A DNA stretch of 64,000 nt from Rathayibacter oskolensis (GTDB taxonomy: Bacteria; Actinomycetota; Actinomycetes; Actinomycetales; Microbacteriaceae): contig NZ_FXBM01000001.1 in the NCBI RefSeq assembly GCF_900177245.1, positions 1,488,001-1,552,000 of the forward strand. Reading direction: 5' to 3'. The notes below the pieces were generated by a model. It had not been told where the DNA came from. It made no database searches and was given only the letters and a program-made list of their open reading frames with translations. This document shows, piece by piece, positions 1 to 7,800 of this stretch. Both the position numbers and the translations under genes were made by a program. Each line of letters opens with the position of its first letter. The stretch's first letter is position 1.

Positions 1-310
1 CGGCGGTCAGCCCGTCGAGCCCCTGCGCCAGGATCGAGGCGAACCCGCGGGTGGTCGGCGCCTCCCGGGGAGCGGTCGCGTGCAGGTGCACCAGGTCGCC
101 GTCGAAGTCGACGACGATGAACACCGGTGCCTGGCACTCCTCGACCCGCTCGAACAGATCGGGGTGGTCGCGGTAGCGCTCGGGCAGCTCGGGCAGCTCG
201 TTCGAGAACTCGAGCAGCAGCTGCAGCCGCTCGGGCTTGTCGAGAGCCAGGAACTCGTCACGGATGTCGCGGAGCGCGGAGGGGAGTTCGGCGGAAGTCA
301 TCACGGTCAT
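1..310 (-). CDS. sufE: SufE family cysteine desulfuration protein (3' end cut by window)
   Basis: SufE proteins accept the persulfide sulfur from a cysteine desulfurase and pass it to the SufBC2D scaffold in the cytoplasm during Fe-S cluster assembly. The visible 103 residues carry the SufE pattern: an N-terminal helix pair with LQLLLEFSNELPELP, then the acceptor cysteine in VEECQAPVF (Cys59 from the ATG at 310), then a beta strand VDFDGDLVHLHA. Two in-frame ATGs at 310 and 301 are possible starts; the choice changes only three residues. The gene lies 56 bp downstream of the rhodanese gene sseA on the same strand, and sseA-sufE pairing is common in actinobacteria, so the two are probably cotranscribed. 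The C-terminus lies beyond base 1. Identification is firm; the exact start is not. Confidence 0.88.
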   Translation of the reverse strand, partial: MTVMTSAELPSALRDIRDEFLALDKPERLQLLLEFSNELPELPERYRDHPDLFERVEECQAPVFIVVDFDGDLVHLHATAPREAPTTRGFASILAQGLDGLTA

Positions 311-366
311 CCTCTCAGAGGAGAGGACCCCGGACGCTGGGCGCCCGAGGTCCTCCGGCCTCGTCC

Positions 367-1269
367 TCACCGGGGCGCGGGTGCCTCGCCGGGCTCGGCG
401 CCGGTGGCGATCGGGACGCGCACCGCGCTGCCCCACTCGGTCCACGAGCCGTCGTAGTTGCGCACGCCCTCGAAGCCGAGCAGGTGGGTCAGGACGAACC
501 AGGTGTGCGAGGAGCGCTCTCCGATCCGGCAGTAGGCGATGACCGAGTCGCCCTCCTCGAGCCCCGCGCCGTCGCGGTAGATGCCGTTCAGCTCGTCGAG
601 CGGGCGGAAGGTGCCGTCCTCGGCGGCCGCCTTGCCCCACGGCACGTTCTGCGCGCTGGGGATGTGGCCGGCGCGGAGGGCGCCCTCCTCCGGGTAGGCG
701 GGCGCCGTCGTGCGCGCGCCCGAGAACTCCTCGGGGGAGCGCACGTCGATGAGGGGGCTGCCGAAGTGGGCGAGCACGTCCTCCTTGAACGCGCGGATGT
801 CTCCGTCGCGCCGCTCGACGACCGGGTACTCGACCGGCTCCGGGCTCGAGGCGTCGGTGGTGATCGGACGACCGTCGGCGATCCACTTGTCGCGGCCTCC
901 GTCGAGGAGGCGGACGTCCTCGTGGCCGAAGAGCGTGAACACCCAGAGGGCGTAGGCGGCCCACCAGTTGTTCTTGTCGCCGTAGATGACGACGGTGGTG
1001 TCGCGGGCGATGCCCTTGCCGCCGAGCAGCGCGGCGAAGGCCTCGCCGCCGATGTAGTCGCGCTCGACAGGGTCGTTGAGATCGGTGTGCCAGTCGATCT
1101 TCACGGAGCCGGGGATGTGGCCGGTCTCGTAGAGCAGGACGTCCTCGTCGGACTCGACGACGACGAGACCGGGCGTGCCGAGTCGTTGTTCGAGCCACTC
1201 ACCGCTGACGAGTCGTTCGGGGTGCGCGTAAGCGGCGAACTTCGGCGACGGATCGAGTTCAACGGACAA
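367..1269 (-). CDS. sseA: Thiosulfate/3-mercaptopyruvate sulfurtransferase (two rhodanese domains)
   Basis: This 300-residue enzyme transfers sulfane sulfur from thiosulfate or 3-mercaptopyruvate to cyanide or protein thiols. Two rhodanese domains are visible: an inactive N-terminal one (about 15-130, with [11 protein letters not shown]) and a catalytic one (about 155-290, with [12 protein letters not shown] and [11 protein letters not shown]). The active-site loop is CRIGERSSH with Cys247; the charged loop is of the type seen in actinobacterial CysA/SseA. The start is a TTG at 1269, supported by a GGAGG six bases upstream and by the family length. It precedes sufE on the same strand, consistent with a role in sulfur supply. 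Whether thiosulfate or mercaptopyruvate is the natural donor cannot be told from sequence. Confidence 0.93.
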   Translation of the reverse strand: MSVELDPSPKFAAYAHPERLVSGEWLEQRLGTPGLVVVESDEDVLLYETGHIPGSVKIDWHTDLNDPVERDYIGGEAFAALLGGKGIARDTTVVIYGDKNNWWAAYALWVFTLFGHEDVRLLDGGRDKWIADGRPITTDASSPEPVEYPVVERRDGDIRAFKEDVLAHFGSPLIDVRSPEEFSGARTTAPAYPEEGALRAGHIPSAQNVPWGKAAAEDGTFRPLDELNGIYRDGAGLEEGDSVIAYCRIGERSSHTWFVLTHLLGFEGVRNYDGSWTEWGSAVRVPIATGAEPGEAPAPR

Positions 1270-1313
1270 GGAGGACCTCCAGGGTGGTGCGCGGAGCGCA
1301 GGCGTGATTCCTT

Positions 1314-1338
1314 GGGCGGGCTACGCTGGAGCCCGCCC
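1314..1338. repeat. Inverted repeat between sseA and zapE
   Basis: GGGCGGGCT and AGCCCGCCC form a perfect 9-bp inverted repeat with a 7-base spacer. It sits in the divergent intergenic region, about 45 bases upstream of the sseA start and 110 upstream of zapE. It could be an operator for either promoter or a leader hairpin. No T-run follows on either strand, so a terminator is less likely. Confidence 0.35.
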
Positions 1339-1445
1339 TTCAGCGACAGTACGCGCCCGCGAGCGCGGGTGCACGGAAGGCGGCGTAAGAGTTCGACACA
1401 CTGTCAGACCCCCGTGGCCGGCCCTCTCCGGACGCATGATGCGAG

Positions 1446-2504
1446 GTGCGCGTGACCCCCGACGACGTCCGATCCACGAGCAGTCTCACGACGCGCTCGC
1501 CGCAGATCAGCGGTCATGAGATCGCATCGACGCTCGTCCCGCCGCGGCAGTTCGAGGGGGCGACCTTCGAGAGCTACCGCCCCGACCCGGAGTACCCCTC
1601 GCAGGCCGAGGCGGTGGAGGCGCTGCGCGCCTTCGCTGCGGGAGGCGGCTCGCGGGGCGGGGGCGGCGGCTTCTTCGGGTTCGGCCGCAAGAAGGCTCCG
1701 GAGGTGAAGCCGGGCGTCTACCTCGACGGCGGCTTCGGAGTGGGCAAGACCCACCTGCTCGCGGCGATCTGGCACGCGGTGCCCGGCCGCACCTACTTCG
1801 GCACCTTCATCGAGTACACCGCCCTCGTGGGCGCGCTCGGCTACGCGGCGACCGTCTCGCTCCTCAAGGGCTCCGCGCTGCTGTGCATCGACGAGTTCGA
1901 GCTCGACGACCCGGGCGACACCATGCTGATGACCCGGCTGCTCGGCGAGCTGGTCGCCTCCGGGACGCGCATCGCCGCGACGTCGAACACGCCCCCGAAT
2001 GCTCTGGGCGAGGGGAGATTCGCCGCGGCCGACTTCCTCCGCGAGATCCACGCGATGGCCGAGCACTTCGAGACGATGCGGATCGACGGCACCGACTACC
2101 GTCGCCGCGACATCGAGGGGCATGCGCTCTCGCGGAGCGACGACGAGATCGGCGAGCTCCTCGCTGCCGCCCCCGCGGGAGCCGTCGTCACGGACGACGC
2201 CTTCCGCTCGGCCGTCGACCACCTCGGCACCGTCCACCCCTCGCGCTACATCAAGGTCATCGAGGGCGTCGACGCCATCGTCCTCCGCGACGTCACGGCG
2301 CTCACCGACCAGACCGATGCGCTGCGCCTCGTCGCGTTCATCGACCGCGTCTACGACGCGCAGATCGCCGTGCTCGCCACCGGCGTGCCGCTCGACGAGG
2401 TCTTCGGTGGCGACATGCTCAGCGGCGGCTACCGCAAGAAGTACCTCCGCTCGATGTCGCGTCTCATCGCGCTCACCTCGATGACGCCCTTCGCCACCGC
2501 CTGA
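1446..2504 (+). CDS. zapE: Cell division protein ZapE (AFG1-like ATPase)
   Basis: ZapE/AFG1-family proteins are AAA-type P-loop ATPases linked to Z-ring stability in proteobacteria and to protein quality control in mitochondria. This 352-residue protein has the Walker A GGFGVGKTH (Lys101), the Walker B LLCIDEFEL (Asp149, Glu150), a sensor region with AATSNTPPNALGEGRF, and the family signature RMDGTDYRRR-like IDGTDYRRRDIEGH. A Gly/Arg-rich insertion (about 66-84) before Walker A is characteristic of actinobacterial members. The start is GTG at 1446; a second in-frame GTG at 1452 is equally possible and neither has a strong ribosome binding site. It is divergent from sseA. The family call is secure; the cellular role in this lineage is not established. 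Confidence 0.9.
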   Translation: MRVTPDDVRSTSSLTTRSPQISGHEIASTLVPPRQFEGATFESYRPDPEYPSQAEAVEALRAFAAGGGSRGGGGGFFGFGRKKAPEVKPGVYLDGGFGVGKTHLLAAIWHAVPGRTYFGTFIEYTALVGALGYAATVSLLKGSALLCIDEFELDDPGDTMLMTRLLGELVASGTRIAATSNTPPNALGEGRFAAADFLREIHAMAEHFETMRIDGTDYRRRDIEGHALSRSDDEIGELLAAAPAGAVVTDDAFRSAVDHLGTVHPSRYIKVIEGVDAIVLRDVTALTDQTDALRLVAFIDRVYDAQIAVLATGVPLDEVFGGDMLSGGYRKKYLRSMSRLIALTSMTPFATA

Positions 2505-2619
2505 TCCGAGGCGTTCGTACGTTCCGCGCCTGAGGGAGCGGGCACACGGCGATCGGTCGGCGGGCACCGGGGTGATCGGCAGCGCGCTGTAACGCGCTAT
2601 TTACACAGCCGGTCCGCTC

Positions 2620-2657
2620 GTAACCTGCGCGAAACCTCGTGCCGCACGAGACGAAAC
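2620..2657 (+). promoter_or_regulatory. GlnR-type nitrogen box upstream of amt
   Basis: GTAAC (2620-2624), six bases, GAAAC (2631-2635), then a second GAAAC (2653-2657) exactly 22 bp after the first. This is the spacing of the actinobacterial GlnR consensus gTnAC-n6-GaAAC-n6-gTnAC-n6-GAAAC. The third block (2642-2646, CCGCA) is a poor match. The site lies 134-171 bases upstream of the amt start. It implies activation by GlnR under nitrogen limitation. Confidence 0.65.
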
Positions 2658-2790
2658 CTCACGCCGCCAGACTGTGGGCTACCCGAGGTGACCCGACACC
2701 CGCGTGTCTCTGGGATGTGCGCCTCCAGCACTCCCGCATCGGGTTCATCCCTGCACAATCACGACCTGCACAATCACGAGAGGTTCAACT

Positions 2791-4053
2791 ATGGATCAAG
2801 GCAATACCGCGTTCCTGCTCCTGGCGGCGGCGCTGGTCCTGCTCATGACCCCCGGGCTCGCCTTCTTCTACGGCGGACTCGTTCGTGCGAAGAGCGTCAT
2901 CAGCATGATGATGCTCAGCTTCGGCGCGATGGGACTCATCGGCGTGCTGTGGGTGCTCTACGGCTACGCGATCACCTTCTCCAATGCGGGTGTGGGCGAC
3001 TTCGTCGGCATCGACGGCATCCTCGGCATCGACCTCAGCCAGCTCGGCCTCGCCGGCGCCTACGCCGAGGCTCAGGGCGACATCGAGACCGCGTTCCCGA
3101 CGCTGGCCTTCGCCGCCTTCCAGGCGACCTTCGCCATCATCACCGTCGCGCTGATCTCGGGCGCCATCGCCGACCGGGCCAAGTTCGGCGCGTGGATGGT
3201 CTTCGCCGGGGTCTGGGCGACGATCGTCTACTTCCCGGTCGCCTCCTGGGTCTTCAACTTCACCCTCGGCGAGGAGGGCGTCACCGACGGCGGCTGGATC
3301 GCTTACTCCGTCGGCGCGATCGACTTCGCCGGTGGAACCGCGGTCCACATCAACGCCGGTGCGGCGGCCCTCGCCCTCGCCCTGGTCCTCGGCAAGCGCG
3401 TCAACTTCACCAAGGGCGCGCACCAGCCGCACAACCCGCCGTTCGTCCTCCTCGGCGCCGGTCTCCTCTGGTTCGGCTGGTTCGGCTTCAACGCCGGCTC
3501 CGAGCTCGCGGCAGACGGCTTCGCGGCCATCGCCTTCCTCAACACCATCGCCGCTCCCGCCGCCGCCATCCTCGGCTGGCTGGTCGTCGAGAAGATCAAG
3601 GACGGCAAGCCCACCTCGATCGGCGCCGCCTCCGGAGCCGTCGCGGGTCTGGTCGCGATCACCCCGGCCTGCGCCAGCCTCTCGCCGTTCTGGGCCATCG
3701 TGCTCGGCATCATCACCGGTGCCGTCTGCGCCCTGGCGATCGACCTGAAGTACAAGCTCGGCTACGACGACTCGCTCGACGTGGTCGGCGTGCACCTGGT
3801 CGGCGGTCTGATCGGAACGCTCTACATCGGCTTCTTCGGCACCGACGTCGGCCTGTTCCTCGGCGGCGGCTTCGAGCAGCTCGGCCGCCAGGCCATCGCA
3901 GCCTTCTCGGTCCTCATCTACTCGTTCGTCCTGACCTACGCGATCGGCTGGATCATCCAGCGCACGATCGGGTTCCGCGTCAAGAACGAGGACGAGGTCG
4001 CGGGCATCGACACCGCGATCCACGGCGAGAACGGCTACGTCCTGGCCGACTAG
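2791..4053 (+). CDS. amt: Ammonium transporter (Amt/MEP/Rh family)
   Basis: This is a 420-residue polytopic inner-membrane channel for ammonium/ammonia. The sequence begins directly with the first membrane helix and shows about eleven hydrophobic segments. Family signatures are MTPGLAFFYGGLVR in helix 1, FGWFGFNAGSELAADG, and the twin pore histidines in GGTAVHINAGAAALA and GVHLVGGLIGTLYIGFF. The ATG at 2791 follows GAGAGG with good spacing; upstream in-frame starts would add an implausible leader. No glnK or glnD gene follows, because a strong terminator comes directly after, so it is a single-gene unit here. A GlnR-like box lies upstream. Confidence 0.95.
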   Translation: MDQGNTAFLLLAAALVLLMTPGLAFFYGGLVRAKSVISMMMLSFGAMGLIGVLWVLYGYAITFSNAGVGDFVGIDGILGIDLSQLGLAGAYAEAQGDIETAFPTLAFAAFQATFAIITVALISGAIADRAKFGAWMVFAGVWATIVYFPVASWVFNFTLGEEGVTDGGWIAYSVGAIDFAGGTAVHINAGAAALALALVLGKRVNFTKGAHQPHNPPFVLLGAGLLWFGWFGFNAGSELAADGFAAIAFLNTIAAPAAAILGWLVVEKIKDGKPTSIGAASGAVAGLVAITPACASLSPFWAIVLGIITGAVCALAIDLKYKLGYDDSLDVVGVHLVGGLIGTLYIGFFGTDVGLFLGGGFEQLGRQAIAAFSVLIYSFVLTYAIGWIIQRTIGFRVKNEDEVAGIDTAIHGENGYVLAD

Positions 4054-4076
4054 CACTCGCAGCACACCACAGCACC

Positions 4077-4114
4077 GGAAGGGGTGCCGGCTCCTCGGAG
4101 CCGGCACCCCTTCC
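4077..4114 (+). terminator. Strong hairpin terminator after amt
   Basis: A perfect 17-bp stem (4077-4093 with 4098-4114) around the loop CTCG begins 24 bases after the amt stop. There is no long U-tract, which is usual for high-GC actinobacteria. Confidence 0.8.
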
Positions 4115-4144
4115 GCGGTCCACGCTCCGGCCGCCCGCCCGGGC

Positions 4145-4150
4145 TAGGGT
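4145..4150 (+). promoter_or_regulatory. -10 box of a leaderless promoter
   Basis: TAGGGT fits the actinobacterial TANNNT -10 consensus. Its last base is 7 bases before position 4157, so transcription should start on the G of the GTG start codon of the next gene. That gene has no Shine-Dalgarno sequence, which supports a leaderless transcript. No convincing -35 box is visible. Confidence 0.45.
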
Positions 4151-4156
4151 TCCGGA

Positions 4157-4687
4157 GTGCCCTCCTCACGCTCGGTCGCGTCCCTGCTCCTCCGACTGCT
4201 CGGTCGCGCGAGCGCGTCGCGACCCGACCCGGTCCAGGCCCCGCGGCGGCCGTACCTGACCACGACGGCGACGACTCCGGGCGCCAGCGGCGTCGGGCGG
4301 ACCGCCGAGATCGATCCGGGGCGCGTCAGGGGAGTCCACCTCGGCTACGCCCCCTCCTCGGACGGGGATCCCGACCCCGGGGAGATCGTCTGGACCTGGG
4401 TCCCCTACGAGGAGGACGACGGCCGGGGCAAGGACCGCCCCGTCCTCGTGCTCGCCGTCGAGAAGGCCGGGACCGTGCTCGCCGTGCGCCTGAGCTCGAA
4501 GGAGCACGACGGCTACCTCCCGATCGGCACGGGACCCTGGGACCAGGAGGGACGACCGAGCTGGGTCGATCCCGAACGCGTGTTCCGCGTGCATCCCGCC
4601 GGCATGCGCCGCGAAGGAGCCGCTCTGGATCGGCCGCGGTTCGACGTCGTGGCCCGCGAGATCGCGGAGCGCTACGGCTGGCGCTGA
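4157..4687 (+). CDS. PemK/MazF-like family protein
   Basis: This 176-residue protein has a variable, basic and probably flexible N-terminus (about 1-65) followed by a PemK/MazF-like beta-barrel region (about 70-176). Visible family elements are GEIVWTWVPYEED, KDRPVLVLA, a strand with VRLSSKEHDGYLPIG, and WVDPERVFRV near the end. MazF-type enzymes are sequence-specific mRNA endoribonucleases, but this stand-alone actinobacterial branch has no proven activity. No antitoxin gene adjoins it on either side, so toxin function is uncertain. The GTG start at 4157 is chosen because a -10 box sits exactly where a leaderless transcript requires it. Confidence 0.72.
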   Translation: MPSSRSVASLLLRLLGRASASRPDPVQAPRRPYLTTTATTPGASGVGRTAEIDPGRVRGVHLGYAPSSDGDPDPGEIVWTWVPYEEDDGRGKDRPVLVLAVEKAGTVLAVRLSSKEHDGYLPIGTGPWDQEGRPSWVDPERVFRVHPAGMRREGAALDRPRFDVVAREIAERYGWR

Positions 4688-4696
4688 CCCGCGATC

Positions 4697-4722
4697 GTCG
4701 GCGACGTGACGGCACCGCCGAC
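4697..4722 (+). terminator. Possible weak terminator hairpin
   Basis: GTCGGCG and CGCCGAC pair across a 12-base loop, 10 bases after the preceding stop codon. The stem is short and there is no T-run, so this is tentative. It would separate the PemK-like gene from the Tc toxin operon. Confidence 0.3.
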
Positions 4723-4795
4723 CTCAGCAGACCGGAGACCTCCGATCCGGCATCTGTCCCCCGATCAGGACGTGCACCTCGACGACGAGCGGGCC

Positions 4796-4852
4796 TAGAA
4801 TGCCGCTCGACAGGCCCGGCGTCGAGTCTGTCCGTCCCACAGCTGGGGGGAG
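4796..4852 (+). promoter_or_regulatory. Candidate promoter and ribosome binding site of the Tc toxin operon
   Basis: TAGAAT (4796-4801) is the only good -10-like hexamer in the 171-bp gap before the TcA gene. A purine-rich GGGGGGAG (4845-4852) precedes the GTG start by six bases. No recognisable -35 box lies 17 bases upstream, which suggests activator dependence or an alternative sigma factor. The -10 assignment is a guess; the ribosome binding site is more secure. Confidence 0.35.
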
Positions 4853-4858
4853 TCGGCC

Positions 4859-7800
4859 GTGCTCGTGGCTCGTGGTTCGGTGCGTGTGCCGGCCGGACAG
4901 GATCCGCGGGAGTGGTCCGTCCACGCCCTCACCTGGGACGACGGAGCACCGCCGGAGATCCTGTCGGGGACGCACCCGGACCAGGACGGCGCCTTCGCGA
5001 TCGAGGTCGACGACCAGCGCCTGCTGTCGCTGCTCTCTCTCGTGCTCGCGGATCAGGACGGGCGGGTCCGCGCCTGGTCGAACGATCCGCGCCGGATGCG
5101 CCGGGCGCTTCTGGTGGCGGACGCCGACGCCCAGGGAGAGCTGCGGCCGCCGGTCGACCTGGTCGAGCGGCCGGCTCCGGAGACGTCGGGGCAGCGCGTC
5201 GTCCGGGGGATCGTCACCGACACGGCCGGCAGACCGTTGCGCGGCGTCGTCGTGCGAGCCGTCGACCGCGATCTGCGCAGCGAGACACCGCTCGGTCCTC
5301 TCGCTCCTGACTTCCGGGAGGAGACTCGGACGGCGGCCGACGGGCGGTACGAGATCTCCTACGCGCCGTCGTCGGTCAGCCGCGCCGAGAGGGGCGGCGC
5401 CGACCTGCAGATCCGTGCCCTCGGGGCACAGGGGGAGGTCGTCGCAGCGTCGCCGATCCTGTTCGACGCGGGGGAGGAGGAGGTGGTCGACCTCGTCGTC
5501 GTCAGCGGGGAGCTCCTCGGCTCCGACTGGGAGCGCCTCGTCGCGGCAGTGCTGCCGCTGCTCGAGTCGGCGGACGAGGAGAGCCTGCGCACGATCCTCC
5601 CCGAGGAGCGGACGTTCCTCCTGGGCGAGACGCGCCTCCCGGAGCGTCTCGTCGACACCCTGCTCGGGGGCGTAGCGCTGGCGGACGCGATCGCGGCCGA
5701 CGTCCCGATCGTCGGCTGCTACGCCCTGGCGCACGCGCTGCCCGGGGCCGCGTCACGAGCGGCGTCGGTGGTCGCCGCCCGCGGAGTCCCGCGGCTGACC
5801 GCCGACATCGAGAGCGCCGTCGACGACGCCGCCGTTCCCGAGAGGATCCGCGCCGACGCCTCCGCGATCGCCGAGCGGGTGGTCACCGCCGCCCGCGACG
5901 CCGCCGCGCGGGATCGTGATCGGAGCTCCCCGGTCGCGGAACCGGACGTGCTCTTCGCCGAGACGGCCGTGGCCGAAGCGCTCGCCGTGGACGACGCGCT
6001 CGACGCGGCCCTGCGTTCCGCGGTCCTGGCGAGTGTGCCGCAGGCATCGCCGCGTCTCGCCGCGGCGCTCGCGGCGCGCGTCCCGCGTGCGCGGGCGGAT
6101 CGTGCGGCCGGGACGACCCTCACCGAGGTCGTGGTCGCGGCTCTGCGCGGCCTGCGCGACGACTCCACCGTCGCCGGCGAGGCGCTCGCCGCTGCCGGGA
6201 CGACAAGGGCCGACGACCGCACGGTGGCCGAACTGCTCTCCCTCGAGAAGCGGGTGCAGGACAATCCGCTGCTCTCGCGCGTCGTGCAGCCCGCGATCGC
6301 ACGGTCGCTGGCCGAGACGGCCGGCTGGTCGGGTGACGAGGTGCTGGTCGCCGAGGCTGTGGCGGAGTCGCTGCTCACCCGCCCGGCCCTGGCGGAGCGC
6401 CGGATGCGCGACAGCGGGATCGACGAAGGGTCGGTGACCCGCCTCCGCGCCGTCCGCGAGGTGTCGACCGCACTCGGGCACCATCTCCCGCTCGTCCGTG
6501 CCGTTGCCGATGCGCACGCGACCGACAACCGGGCGCTGGCCGGATGGTCACCGGAGCGGTGGGCGGACGCGATCGGAGACGGTGCACTCCCGGGCGGCTC
6601 CACCCGGGAGGCGTACGTCCGCAGCATCGTCACGGCCCTGGATCGGGCGCATCCGACCGCGGCGCTGCAGGCCCGGCTCTCGGGGACCCCGGACGAGACG
6701 CCGGCGGTGTCCGCGGTGCTGGCGGCGAATCCCCAGCTGGAGCTGGCGACCGCCGTCCTGCGCGACGGCGCGCCCGTCGCCTTCGACTGGGGCGCAGTGC
6801 CGGAGGTCGAGCGCGCCGGCACGCTCCGGCGGATGCGCGGCATCCAGCGGGTGATCGCTCTCGGCGACTCCGCCGAGACCCGCGCGACGCTGCTGCGCAC
6901 CGGGTTCACCTCTGCTCGAGCGATCACGGCGCTCTCGGAGGAGGCCTTCGTGGTGCGCTCCGAGCTCAGGCTCGGAGTCGCGCGCACCGTCTACGCGAAG
7001 GCCACCCGGCTCCGACTGGCCGCGGGAACGGCGTTCGGCGCGGGCATCGACCTCCTGGGCGGATCGATGCCGACAGCGCTCGCCGCCACAGCCGCGACCG
7101 CCACGGCCCGCACCGAGCTCCTCCAGGTGCAGGGCTACGCGGAGCTGTTCGGCGACCAGTCGTTCCACCGCTGCCCGGAGTGCCGCACGGTCCTCGGTGC
7201 TCCGGCCTACCTCGTCCGCCTGCTGCGCTTCCTCGATCGCTGCGTGACGGACGCCGTCTTCACGGGAGCGCGAGCGTCGTCACCGCTGAGCCTGCGAGTG
7301 CGTCGACCCGACATCCGCCGGCTGCGCCTCGACTGCGCGAACACGAACGACCGGGTGCGCTACCTGGACATCGCCTGCGATGTGCTCGAAGCCGACGCCG
7401 CCGAGCACCTCCCGGGCGGTGCGGGCACGATCGCCGACGTCTACGCGGCCATCGGCGGCGCGGGGGGAGCCGCGGCGTCCTCGTTCGAGCTGCCGGCCGA
7501 CCACCCCTCCCGGCGACTCGTCGCCGCCCTCGCCCGCTTCGGTCTCACCCCGCCCGAGGTGTACCGGATGCTCGGCCGCGGCACGGACGTCTCCGACTCG
7601 GGAGTGCCGGACATCGACGCCGCTCTGATCACGACGCCCGATCCGGGCAGCGCCGCAGCCCGCCTCGGCGTCGTCGCCCTCGACCCGGTGCCGCTGACCA
7701 CGATCCTCGACCGCGCGCGGCTCAGCCGGACAGAGTGGAGCGGAACCACGGCGGATCCGCTGCTCGCGGCGCTGACGATCACCGTCGATCCGATCACCGG

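Noticed and set aside
2588-2605. TGTAA-N8-TTACA as a further GlnR half-site before amt
   Set aside because: Its distance to the GTAAC/GAAAC box does not fit the 22-bp periodicity and the second block (TTTAC) is not GAAAC-like.
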